A stretch of 64,000 nt of DNA from Neobacillus nitrireducens (GTDB taxonomy: Bacteria; Bacillota; Bacilli; Bacillales; Cytobacillaceae). Below, in pieces: positions 37,465-46,556 of the stretch. A model generated the notes under the pieces. It worked only from the letters and a program-made list of their open reading frames with translations. It had not been told where the DNA came from and did no database searches. The position numbers were made by a program, and so were the translations under genes. Numbering within the stretch: position 1 is the stretch's first letter; the number at the start of each line of letters is the position of its first letter. The stretch covers positions 3,798,501 to 3,862,500 of the forward strand of contig NZ_CP133262.1 of NCBI RefSeq assembly GCF_030915405.1. Direction: 5' to 3'.

Positions 37465-38490
37465 TTAGGGTATTAATTTATTGAGAAACGGAAGCTTTTT
37501 AATGATATAAACCATAAGCGTGCTTATGGAAAGGATAATAAAAATATTGATTGGCACGGTAATCATCGGGTGGATGCGATTACTATCAAGATACAGCGAG
37601 TAATCCTTAAGAAAATAAATAACTAACGCATGAACAAGATAGATGCCAAAACTATAGATACTGAGTAAATTAAGTACTGGCGGCAGTGCCTTCTTTATGT
37701 TCAGCGACTTCATGCCTAAAAAGATCGCCATGGAAACAAACACGACATTAGGGGCAAAATTGGAATACCAATAGGTAACCAGTTGACCGTTGTTATTTTG
37801 GGTATACCAATAGGTTAAGAAAAAAGTCACTACTACCCCGATAAGTCCGGTTATGTTGACAGTACGCTTAAATTTTTTCGTAAAATCATAATGATCAAGG
37901 TAATAGCCCAACACAAAAAAACCAATATTTCCAGCGACGTGATTCAGTTCTAATTTATAAGTAAAACCGAAATAATACCTAACGAATGCACTGATCACTG
38001 TTCCGATACCCCATAATAGTAAGAAGTATTCAATTTCAACCCGTTTCGCATTTTTGATGAGGATGACAAGAAGCGGGGTAATTAAGTAAAGCCCTAAGAT
38101 CGCATACATAAACCATAAATGGTAGTTAATTTGATCGGTTAATAAATAACGGAAAAATTGCGGCACCGAAAAATCAAAGGTTCCTTTCGATACTTTGTAT
38201 AAATAATAAAAAATACTCCAGCATATTAAAGGGACCAAAATTTTACTTGTTCTTTTTAGCAAAAATCCCCTTAATGATATTTCGCCCCGTTTGCCTAGCA
38301 TGAGGGCACCACTAATCATGAAAAAAATGGGCACGGCGTAGCGTGCAATGGTTTCATACAAATTTCCAGCTAAAAAAAAGCTAGGGTTATGCTTATGAAG
38401 ATTAATTAAAACAACGCCAGCACTAACATGAATCATAACGACCGCAATAATCGCATACACGCGCAGCCAGTCTAAATAATACTTTCTCAT
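37465..38490 (-). CDS. Acyltransferase family 3 membrane protein
   Basis: The 341-residue protein has about ten hydrophobic helices. The start, YYLDWLRVYAIIAVVMIHVS, carries the conserved Arg and His of the Acyltransferase_3 family, and VPIFFMISGALML is the next family motif. Such enzymes move acetyl or other acyl groups across the membrane onto sugars. It stands next to a teichoic acid locus and may acylate that polymer. The ATG follows a weak AAGGATTAAT-type site. It diverges from the first TagF fusion. Confidence 0.87.
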   Translation of the reverse strand: MRKYYLDWLRVYAIIAVVMIHVSAGVVLINLHKHNPSFFLAGNLYETIARYAVPIFFMISGALMLGKRGEISLRGFLLKRTSKILVPLICWSIFYYLYKVSKGTFDFSVPQFFRYLLTDQINYHLWFMYAILGLYLITPLLVILIKNAKRVEIEYFLLLWGIGTVISAFVRYYFGFTYKLELNHVAGNIGFFVLGYYLDHYDFTKKFKRTVNITGLIGVVVTFFLTYWYTQNNNGQLVTYWYSNFAPNVVFVSMAIFLGMKSLNIKKALPPVLNLLSIYSFGIYLVHALVIYFLKDYSLYLDSNRIHPMITVPINIFIILSISTLMVYIIKKLPFLNKLIP

Positions 38491-38696
38491 CTGATTAATC
38501 CTTCTCCTTATGGTGTAAGCCTGTCTATCTATTATGTCCTCAATTATTTTACTTGATTTTCTTTTATTTTCAAAAACAAATTATCTTAGAAACAGATAAA
38601 ATTGTATAAATGAACAAATTCTATACATAACAATGATTAATTGTTAAAATCTAAGAGGAATATTGTCGAAATTTCAGGGAGTGTGACAGAAATAGC

Positions 38697-40856
38697 ATGA
38701 ATACTAAACAAAAAGCGACGGTATCAATCATCATTCCGTATTACAACTCCATGGAATTCATCGGAGATTGTTTGAATTCGGTATTAACACAATCCTACAC
38801 AAATTTGGAGCTATTAATTATAAATGATGATTCGGATCCAGAAAATACAGGATATATTGAATCGTTGCTACATGACAAAAGAATTGTCTATATAAAAAAT
38901 GAGTCCAAAAAGGGCGTTGCCTATTCACGAAACAAAGGTTTGAGTTCTGCTACAGGAGAGTTTGTATTTTTTATGGATAGCGATGACCTTCTTGCGGAAA
39001 ATGGAATTGAAATCCTTCTAGCTCATATTGATGAGGCATCTGCGATTGCTGGGAGAACTAAACGATTAGTAAGGCCGACGGATTTAGAGATTCCACAGCC
39101 GTCAGAAGTCATCGTAAGTGATCAAACTATTCTTGAAATCTTCCAAAGCGGTAGTATTTTAAATGTGTTGATCCGAAGCAGTTTCATCAAAGAACATTCG
39201 CTTCGCTTCTATGAGGGAACTGAAGGCGCCACAGATATATCAGGGGTAATCCCGTTTCTTTTATTCGTTAAAAGTTTACCAAGTTTAAATATCTGGACAT
39301 ATTTTCAAAGGGTACGGAATGATCCTATTTCCAATCAAAGTCTGGGCCAACGTTCCATCCAAGAGAGAACCCGTGATTTTATTAAAGTCTATTCTAAAAT
39401 GAATCAACAATATGGAACCTCTGAACCGGTGAAGGAATATCTGGATAGGCTGCTCTTAAGTTTTTACCGACGAGAGGTTATTAATATTTTTAAAGATCAA
39501 AAACATCTGAATGAGTTTTTTGACCTACTGTCGACCGCAATGAAAACTCTCAACCCTGCTAGCATTACTTCCCAGCCAAATCATATTAAAAGGGAAATTG
39601 CTCAGCTACGGTCAGGCGATAAAAACAAATTCATTAAGGGATTTCGATTCCATATAGAAGCTAGGGACTTCAAAAATGCGATTAAAGGGTTCACCAGACT
39701 GAAAAGGTACATTTACGATAAGTTTTTCTTGAGATTCCCGATGAAAGAGAATTACATAGTTTTTGAAAGCTTCCTAGGAAAAAACTATTCGGATAGTCCC
39801 CGGAATATTTACGAATATATCATTGAAAACAATCTGGATTATCAGTGCATATGGGTGTTTAATGATAAGAATCGCCAAATTCCTGGAAATGCCAAAATTG
39901 TAAAACGATTCAGCCTTGCTTATTACTACTACTTTGCGGTCTCGAAATATTGGATCAATAATATGCGCCAGCCGCTTCATCTTGTCAAAAGAGAAGGTAA
40001 TGTCTTTTTGGAAACCTGGCATGGCACCCCATTGAAGAAGCTAGTATTTGATATGAAGGATGTCTATTCGGCCAACCCGAGATATAAGCAAGATTTCTAT
40101 ATGCAGTCACGGGCATGGGATTATTTATTATCTCCCAATCGCTATTCATCAGAAATTTTTAGAAGTGCCTTTAAATTTGATAATGAAATGCTGGAGTTCG
40201 GCTACCCAAGAAATGACATACTTTATTCACCACGAAAAGAAGAAATTGTGGCAAAGGTAAAGAAAAGCATTGGGATCCCTAACAATAAAAAAGTGGTATT
40301 ATACGCCCCAACTTGGCGGGACGATGACTTCTATGAGCCAGGCAAATATAAATTTCAACTGCAGTTGGATTTACATAAAATGAAGGAAACTCTTGGGACT
40401 GACTATGTGGTCGCACTAAGGATGCACTATTTTATTGCGGATGATATTAATGTGGAAGGCTTAGATGGCTTTGCGTTCAATCTTTCAAAGTATGATGAGA
40501 TTGCTGAATTATATCTGATTTCGGATATTCTTATCACCGATTATTCTTCTGTATTTTTTGATTACGCCAACCTAAAACGGCCGATTTTATTCTTTACATA
40601 TGACCTCGATAAGTATCGGGACCAATTAAGGGGCTTCTATCTCGATTTTGAAAATGAAGGACCAGGACCGCTGCTTAAGACAAGCGATGCCATCATTGAT
40701 GCGATTGCAAACATTGATGAGGTAAATAAGCAGTATGCAGAAAGATACGATGCGTTCTATGAAAAATTCTGCAGCTGGCATGAAGGGAAATCCACAGAGA
40801 AGGTCGTCAAAAAAGTCCTGCTGGGTGAGGATCCATCCTTTCAAAAACAATCATAG
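38697..40856 (+). CDS. Bifunctional GT2 glycosyltransferase / CDP-glycerol glycerophosphotransferase
   Basis: The protein has 719 residues. The N-terminal GT2 domain (1 to about 230) has VSIIIPYYNSMEFIGDCL, INDDSDPENTG and FMDSDD. The C-terminal TagF/TagB-like domain (about 345-715) has ETWHGTPLKKL, LLSPNRYSSEIF, YAPTWRDDDF and the signature LITDYSSVFFDYANLKRPI. It would add glycerol phosphate units from CDP-glycerol, plus a sugar, to a lipid-linked polymer on the inner membrane face. ATG 38697 has GGGAGTG upstream. It leads a run of four same-strand genes (acylation genes and a second fusion). Confidence 0.9.
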   Translation: MNTKQKATVSIIIPYYNSMEFIGDCLNSVLTQSYTNLELLIINDDSDPENTGYIESLLHDKRIVYIKNESKKGVAYSRNKGLSSATGEFVFFMDSDDLLAENGIEILLAHIDEASAIAGRTKRLVRPTDLEIPQPSEVIVSDQTILEIFQSGSILNVLIRSSFIKEHSLRFYEGTEGATDISGVIPFLLFVKSLPSLNIWTYFQRVRNDPISNQSLGQRSIQERTRDFIKVYSKMNQQYGTSEPVKEYLDRLLLSFYRREVINIFKDQKHLNEFFDLLSTAMKTLNPASITSQPNHIKREIAQLRSGDKNKFIKGFRFHIEARDFKNAIKGFTRLKRYIYDKFFLRFPMKENYIVFESFLGKNYSDSPRNIYEYIIENNLDYQCIWVFNDKNRQIPGNAKIVKRFSLAYYYYFAVSKYWINNMRQPLHLVKREGNVFLETWHGTPLKKLVFDMKDVYSANPRYKQDFYMQSRAWDYLLSPNRYSSEIFRSAFKFDNEMLEFGYPRNDILYSPRKEEIVAKVKKSIGIPNNKKVVLYAPTWRDDDFYEPGKYKFQLQLDLHKMKETLGTDYVVALRMHYFIADDINVEGLDGFAFNLSKYDEIAELYLISDILITDYSSVFFDYANLKRPILFFTYDLDKYRDQLRGFYLDFENEGPGPLLKTSDAIIDAIANIDEVNKQYAERYDAFYEKFCSWHEGKSTEKVVKKVLLGEDPSFQKQS

Positions 40857-40876
40857 AATGACGGAGGATAAAAAAC

Positions 40877-42295
40877 GTGCTATTTAGTTCAACCGTATTT
40901 TTATTTTTATTTTTGCCTCTCACACTAACTTTATATTTTTTAGCCCCTAGAAAGTTAAGAAATACCATCTTACTTTTGGCTAGTTTGTTCTTTTATGCAT
41001 GGGGGGAACCCAAGTTTGTTTTATTTTTGTTTCTCTCAATTATACTCAATTATGTTTTTGCCCTCTTAGTTGATCAAAATAGGGAAAAACATGTCTTGGT
41101 TAAGTGGGTAATGGGGGTAACTATTTTTGCGAACCTTTCTATTTTGATTGTTTTCAAATACGCCAATTTTATTGTCGACAACATTAATGAACTGTTTGGA
41201 ACAACGATTGAATTAGGAAATATCCCTTTCCCGTTAGGAATTTCCTTTTTTACCTTTCAGGGACTAAGCTATGTGATTGATGTGTACAGAAAAGATGCGA
41301 AAGCTCAAAAAAATCTAATCAACATGGCCATGTATAAGGCGTTGTTTCCACAGCTGATTGCTGGACCAATTGTTCGATATGTAACAGTGGCCCATCAAAT
41401 CGATGAACGGAAAGAATCGTTATCGAAATTTGCCTATGGGACCAAACGATTTATCATTGGCTTAGCGAAGAAAATGATTTTAGCCAATAATTGCGGATGG
41501 GTCGCTGACCAAGTATTTTCAATGCCTGCAGGTGAGATGTCCGTGGGAATGGCGTGGATTGGGATCATTGCTTATTCATTACAAATCTACTTTGACTTTT
41601 CGGGATATTCCGATATGGCCATCGGCTTAGGAAGAATGTTTGGTTTTGACTTCCTTGAGAACTTCAATTATCCGTATATTTCTCGTTCTGCAACCGAATT
41701 TTGGAGAAGATGGCATATCTCTTTAAGTACCTGGTTTAAAGATTATTTATATATTCCTTTAGGTGGAAACCGTGGTGGAACGTATAAAACTTACCGTAAT
41801 TTATTCATTGTCTGGCTTGCTACAGGGATTTGGCATGGCGCCGCCTGGACGTTCATTGCCTGGGGTGTTTATTACGGAGTGTTAATTATGTTAGAAAAAG
41901 CCTTCTTACTTAAATGGATTAAAAGTATTCCAACGGTACTCCAACATCTTTATGCCCTGATTGTGGTGATGATTGGCTGGGTTTTCTTCCGTGCCGAAAC
42001 ATTTACGTATGGGTTTAATTATTTGAAAGTGATGTTTTTTGCAAATGGCAATCCTGTTTGGGACCAGCAGGCTAGTTTTTACCTTTCCCAATATGGAATC
42101 GTCCTATTGATTGCTATCATCGCTGCCACGCCTGTATTCCAAGTTCTCAAAGACAAAGTTATTAAACCGGGGCCAACGGGAATCGCCAGTGGCCGAAATT
42201 TGTTGGTCACAGCAAGTTATGCTGTTATTTTCTTTTTAACGCTTGTTAGCGTGGTTTCGAGTACTTTCAATCCATTTATTTATTTTAGGTTTTAA
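40877..42295 (+). CDS. MBOAT-family O-acyltransferase (DltB/AlgI type)
   Basis: This 472-residue multi-pass membrane protein has the MBOAT signatures: FQGLSYVIDVYR, FFDFSGYSDMAIG-like YFDFSGYSDMAIGLGRM, SATEFWRRWHISLSTW with H280 and GIWHGAAWTFIAWG with catalytic H320. MBOAT enzymes of this class carry acyl groups from inside to extracellular polysaccharides or teichoic acids. GGAGG is 9 nt before GTG 40877. The next gene overlaps by one base and encodes a DHHW partner, as in alginate-type O-acetylation pairs. Confidence 0.92.
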   Translation: MLFSSTVFLFLFLPLTLTLYFLAPRKLRNTILLLASLFFYAWGEPKFVLFLFLSIILNYVFALLVDQNREKHVLVKWVMGVTIFANLSILIVFKYANFIVDNINELFGTTIELGNIPFPLGISFFTFQGLSYVIDVYRKDAKAQKNLINMAMYKALFPQLIAGPIVRYVTVAHQIDERKESLSKFAYGTKRFIIGLAKKMILANNCGWVADQVFSMPAGEMSVGMAWIGIIAYSLQIYFDFSGYSDMAIGLGRMFGFDFLENFNYPYISRSATEFWRRWHISLSTWFKDYLYIPLGGNRGGTYKTYRNLFIVWLATGIWHGAAWTFIAWGVYYGVLIMLEKAFLLKWIKSIPTVLQHLYALIVVMIGWVFFRAETFTYGFNYLKVMFFANGNPVWDQQASFYLSQYGIVLLIAIIAATPVFQVLKDKVIKPGPTGIASGRNLLVTASYAVIFFLTLVSVVSSTFNPFIYFRF

Positions 42296-42312
42296 TGAAT
42301 ATGGAGGGAATT

Positions 42313-43515
42313 ATGAAAAAAGCTAATGTACAAGGCCTTGCCGTAATGATTATTTTTCTGTTAACTATCTTCGGCTTCTTTATCTTTACTTTTGTGACTC
42401 CGTCGAAGTCTATGTCGTTACTAGAAAATCGAAATCTGGCGCAAAGGCCTGATTTAAATAAAGATAATTTACTTACAGGAGAGTATGCTAAGCGATTTGA
42501 ACAATATTACAATGATCAATTTCCGATGCGTGATTCATTTATTGAAACGAATGCTTTAATTAACAAAGATTTCTTCAGACAAAATGTAATTGAGGATGTC
42601 TACGTGGCGGATGATGGTTATTTATTATCACGGGTAGCTGAAGGAACATTGACTGATGCCAAAAAAATAGCAAATAGTATCAATCAATTTGCTGATAATT
42701 TAGCCAAAAAGAATATTAATGTTTATACTGCACTAATGCCAAATAAACCAACAATGATGGAAAATAAATTTCCCTCTTATTTTCAGAGCTATGGACAAAA
42801 TAATATGGATCTCTTATATAAGGTACTAAATAAGAATACCCATCCAATTGACTCCCGAGGTAGTCTAAAAAAACATATGAATGAAAAATATATGTTTTTC
42901 TATACAGACCATCATTGGCAAGCTAAAGCAGCATTTTTTGCTTATCAGAATGTAATGTCAGAAATTATAAAACAGGAAAAGATCAATGATCGGATTTATC
43001 AATATAAAGATTATTCCTGGGAATTAATGGGCAAACCATTTTATGGTTCAGATGCAAGGAAAACAACAAGTGCAAATGCAAAGAAAGCAGATAGAGTCCT
43101 TGTAGCTGAGCTTAAAGAAAATCACAAGCCATTTGTCATGAAGTGGGGAACACGTTCGAAAAAAGACTTGTATAGTAGGGAGTTATTAACAAAAGATGAT
43201 TTGTATACAAATCGTTACGTGGCTTATTTAGGAGGAGATTATTCGCAATTGATAATTACTAATCCTAATCAAAAAAGTAAGAAAAAAGTTTTAATAATCA
43301 AAGATTCCTATGCTAATGCATTTATTCAATTCCTTGTTCCTCACTATAAAGAGACACATGTGCTGGATTTACGCCATTATAATAAAATGCCAGTCGAGCA
43401 ATACGTCGAAGAAAATAAAATTGATCAAGTTATTCTAATTAATAATGTTAACTCGATATTTCTAACTCCTGCATTAACAAACTTTAAACATCCCGGGCAG
43501 GGTGAAAATCAATGA
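42313..43515 (+). CDS. DHHW-family (AlgX/AlgJ-like) extracellular acyl-transfer partner
   Basis: The 400-residue protein has one N-terminal membrane helix (about 8-28) and an extracellular SGNH-like domain with YTDHHWQAKAAFFAY (DHHW, residues 199-202) and IIKDSYANAFIQF, the Ser-containing block of the family. It probably accepts acyl groups moved by the MBOAT protein and transfers them to the polymer. I start at ATG 42313 (GGAGGG 5 nt upstream); an earlier ATG at 42295 overlaps the MBOAT stop. The DNA is visibly more AT-rich from here to 46240. Confidence 0.85.
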   Translation: MKKANVQGLAVMIIFLLTIFGFFIFTFVTPSKSMSLLENRNLAQRPDLNKDNLLTGEYAKRFEQYYNDQFPMRDSFIETNALINKDFFRQNVIEDVYVADDGYLLSRVAEGTLTDAKKIANSINQFADNLAKKNINVYTALMPNKPTMMENKFPSYFQSYGQNNMDLLYKVLNKNTHPIDSRGSLKKHMNEKYMFFYTDHHWQAKAAFFAYQNVMSEIIKQEKINDRIYQYKDYSWELMGKPFYGSDARKTTSANAKKADRVLVAELKENHKPFVMKWGTRSKKDLYSRELLTKDDLYTNRYVAYLGGDYSQLIITNPNQKSKKKVLIIKDSYANAFIQFLVPHYKETHVLDLRHYNKMPVEQYVEENKIDQVILINNVNSIFLTPALTNFKHPGQGENQ

Positions 43516-43552
43516 TAGTAGATAGTAAATTTTAAAAGGAGGAGTGTCTTAA

Positions 43553-46240
43553 GTGCAAAAGGAAAACCATCAATTTCTATTCTCAGTAATTATGGCGATT
43601 TATAATGTAGAAGAATATTTAGAAGAAGCTATTGATAGTGTTATTAATCAAACATTAGATTTTTCACATCATATCCAAATTATATTGGTTAATGACGGAA
43701 GCTTAGATAATAGTGGAGATATTTGTGAATCTTACGCACTGAATTATCCCCAAAATATTATTTATATAAAAAAGGATAATAATGGAGCAAGTAGTGCTCG
43801 GAATGCTGGATTAAAACTTGCAACCGGTAAATACATTAATTTTTTAGACCCTGATGACACCTTATCACCGAAAACATTAACATCAGTGTATAAATTTTTT
43901 GAGGAAAAGGGAAATGAAATTGATGTAGTTTCAATCCCTATGGAATTTTTTGGACTCGAAACAGGTCCGCATCTCCTGAATAATAAATTCACAAAAAAAA
44001 GGATCATTAATATTTTAGATGAACCAAAAAATATTCAACTTTCGGCACCAAGTTCTTTCATCAAGCAAGCTGCAACAAAAGATCATTTTTTTAACGAGAG
44101 TATGAAATATGCTGAAGATACAGAGTGGCTGACAAAAATTATACTAGAAAAGAAGCAATATGGAGTGGTTCCGAAAGGTCAATACAACTATCGAAGAAGA
44201 TCGGATACATCATCTGCTACACAAAGTGGAAAACGAGATAGTAAATGGTACAATGAATACTTAAAAAAGTTTCAATTGGAAATGATAAATTATTCACTTG
44301 AAAAATTTGGTAAGGTCCCTAAATATATTCAATATATGCTGGCATATGATATCCAATGGAGAATAAATATTTCTGATAATGAGGGAATATTAAATAACAC
44401 TGAAAAGAGTGAGTTCTTCGATTTATTGGCAAGGATCTTAGAATATATAGATGTAGAAGTTATTTTAGATCAAAATAACTTGAATCTACAAAGAAAGAAT
44501 TTCCTGCTTAGTCTAAAAACCTCCAATAGTGAGAAAAACTTATATAAAACAATCTTTCTAAAGGATGATGTGCTTTTACAGTGTGGCAATAATATAATTA
44601 ATTCATTAAAAAAGCAAAAGTTAACTTTAGAACTCTTATATATTGAAAACGAAGTTCTGTATATAGAAGGGAATTTTGGTTCTTTATTTGATAAAAGTGA
44701 TTTACAAGTAATTGCTGAAGTTGGTTCTGAAATTTATTATTCAAAAATTATTGAAAGAAAACCATATAATATATATGTATTAGGTAGATTGATTAAAGAA
44801 TATTTAGGGTATCGATTAGAAATACCATTGTCTAAGGTGAAAAATAAAGAAGAAATAAAATTAAAGATTGGTTTTGGGAATAAATTAATAAAAGTTGATT
44901 ATAAATTTGGTCCTCTTTCCAGGATAAACAATTCTAAATGGAGCTACTTTACTAGCCAAAACCTTGGGATTTATTATAAGAAATCAAAAAAGTCATTTGT
45001 GGTGTTTAAAAATGATATAAAAGTTCAAAGGATATTAGAAAGATTTATTCTGAAGAAGTTGTTGAGAAGTAAAAAAGTAGGGGCAAGGAAAGCTTTTATT
45101 GTTCGTCTGATTTACCGAATATTGTTAAATCTTAAAGGGGAAAAACAGGTATGGTTATTTCTAGACCGCTTGAATAAGGCTGATGATAATGCTGAGGCAT
45201 TATTTGAATATGCAATGGATCAAAAGGACGGTATAAAAAAATACTTTATAATTAACAACCAAAGTGAAGATTTTAATCGATTAAAAAAAATAGGTCCCGT
45301 GGTTTCTTATGGTTCGTACAAACATAAACTTCTACATCTATTATCTGATAATATAATTTCATCACACGCTGATGAATATGTAATAAATCCATTTCAAAAG
45401 ATGAAGAAGTATTACAATGATTTATTTAAATTTAATTATGTTTTTCTTCAACACGGAATTACAAAAGATGATATATCTGGTTGGTTAAATAAGTATAAAA
45501 AGAATATAAGTCTGTTCATTACTTCAGCAAAACAAGAATATGACTCAATAATAAATGGTTCATATAACTATGAAGAGAAAAACGTAGCTCTAACAGGATT
45601 TGCCCGCTTTGACAAACTTGAAAACAATGATAAGAGGCAAATCGTTATAATGCCAACATGGAGGAATTATTTAGTTCATAAGATTGATCCTTTAACTGGA
45701 GAAAGGCCTTATAGTGATTCTTTTAGAGAAAGTGCATATTTTGAAAACTTCAATAGTTTATTGGGCGATGAGAACTTAGTAAAAGCTGCCGAAAAATATA
45801 ATTATCAAATTGTGTTTTTCCCGCATCCTAATATCAGGCAGCAATTAAAGGATTTTAATATCAACCCTAAAATTAAAATCACAAAGCTAGAAGAAAGTTA
45901 TCGCCAGTATTTCAATGAATCCAGCTTGCTTATTACAGATTATTCTTCTGTAGCATTTGACTTTGCGTATTTAAAAAAGCCTTTATTATATTTCCAATTT
46001 GAGAAGAATCATCTTGAAGAAGGTTATTTCAATTATGAAACAATGGGATTTGGAGAAATTATTGATAATAAAGATGACCTTGTGAATACGATTATTTCTT
46101 ATATGGAAAGTAATTGTGTAATGCCAATTAATTATGTAAAAAGGGTAGAAAGCTTTTATCCATTTACTGATGAAAATAACAGAAAAAGGATTTATGATGC
46201 GATTCGTCAAATTAATCAACTAAATAAGACTATAAAATAA
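43553..46240 (+). CDS. Second bifunctional GT2 / CDP-glycerol glycerophosphotransferase
   Basis: The protein has 895 residues. The GT2 domain (1 to about 240) has FSVIMAIYNVEEYLEEAIDS, LVNDGSLDNSGD and NFLDPDDTLSPK, then YAEDTEWLTKIILE. A middle part of about 250 residues is a beta-rich region resembling an Ig/TarS-like spacer (LELLYIENEVLYIEGNFG). The C-terminal domain (about 530-890) has the TagF signature LLITDYSSVAFDFAYLKKPLL, VFLQHGITKDD in place of the usual TWHGTP, and MPTWRNYL. GTG 43553 follows AAAGGAGGAG. Strong AT bias against neighbours hints at separate origin. Confidence 0.88.
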   Translation: MQKENHQFLFSVIMAIYNVEEYLEEAIDSVINQTLDFSHHIQIILVNDGSLDNSGDICESYALNYPQNIIYIKKDNNGASSARNAGLKLATGKYINFLDPDDTLSPKTLTSVYKFFEEKGNEIDVVSIPMEFFGLETGPHLLNNKFTKKRIINILDEPKNIQLSAPSSFIKQAATKDHFFNESMKYAEDTEWLTKIILEKKQYGVVPKGQYNYRRRSDTSSATQSGKRDSKWYNEYLKKFQLEMINYSLEKFGKVPKYIQYMLAYDIQWRINISDNEGILNNTEKSEFFDLLARILEYIDVEVILDQNNLNLQRKNFLLSLKTSNSEKNLYKTIFLKDDVLLQCGNNIINSLKKQKLTLELLYIENEVLYIEGNFGSLFDKSDLQVIAEVGSEIYYSKIIERKPYNIYVLGRLIKEYLGYRLEIPLSKVKNKEEIKLKIGFGNKLIKVDYKFGPLSRINNSKWSYFTSQNLGIYYKKSKKSFVVFKNDIKVQRILERFILKKLLRSKKVGARKAFIVRLIYRILLNLKGEKQVWLFLDRLNKADDNAEALFEYAMDQKDGIKKYFIINNQSEDFNRLKKIGPVVSYGSYKHKLLHLLSDNIISSHADEYVINPFQKMKKYYNDLFKFNYVFLQHGITKDDISGWLNKYKKNISLFITSAKQEYDSIINGSYNYEEKNVALTGFARFDKLENNDKRQIVIMPTWRNYLVHKIDPLTGERPYSDSFRESAYFENFNSLLGDENLVKAAEKYNYQIVFFPHPNIRQQLKDFNINPKIKITKLEESYRQYFNESSLLITDYSSVAFDFAYLKKPLLYFQFEKNHLEEGYFNYETMGFGEIIDNKDDLVNTIISYMESNCVMPINYVKRVESFYPFTDENNRKRIYDAIRQINQLNKTIK

Positions 46241-46255
46241 GCTAGAGCAGCCACA

Positions 46256-46290
46256 AAAGAGCTATTCTCATTAGGGAATAGCTCTTTAAT
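46256..46290 (+). terminator. Terminator of the acylation/teichoic operon
   Basis: AAAGAGCTATTC (46256-46267) pairs with GAATAGCTCTTT (46276-46287), then T/A-rich sequence. Confidence 0.85.
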
Positions 46291-46556
46291 TTTATAGCCC
46301 TAGTTAAAAGGCCCCATAAATTGTTGTTTATGGAATAAGTAATTTGTCGTAAATTGTAAAAATAGATTAAAATTCTATAACTATATTGTTACAATATAAA
46401 ATAGTTCGTCTACTGAAATATGTTCTTGAAGTATTACATTTATATTTTGCTAGATTTATAGAGAACGTTATTATTCTCATTTCAAGGTCAAACTTTGTAG
46501 AGGACTGAAGGGACAAGAGGTCTCTAAAAATTATTTATTACTTATAGGGAGGTATT
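46291..46556. other. AT-rich leader region of the first glucosaminidase gene
   Basis: It contains the palindrome TATATTGTTACAATATA (46382-46398), 8-bp arms around one T, as possible operator. The probable promoter and an untranslated leader follow (GAGGACTGAAGGGACAAGAG). There is no gene. Confidence 0.4.
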
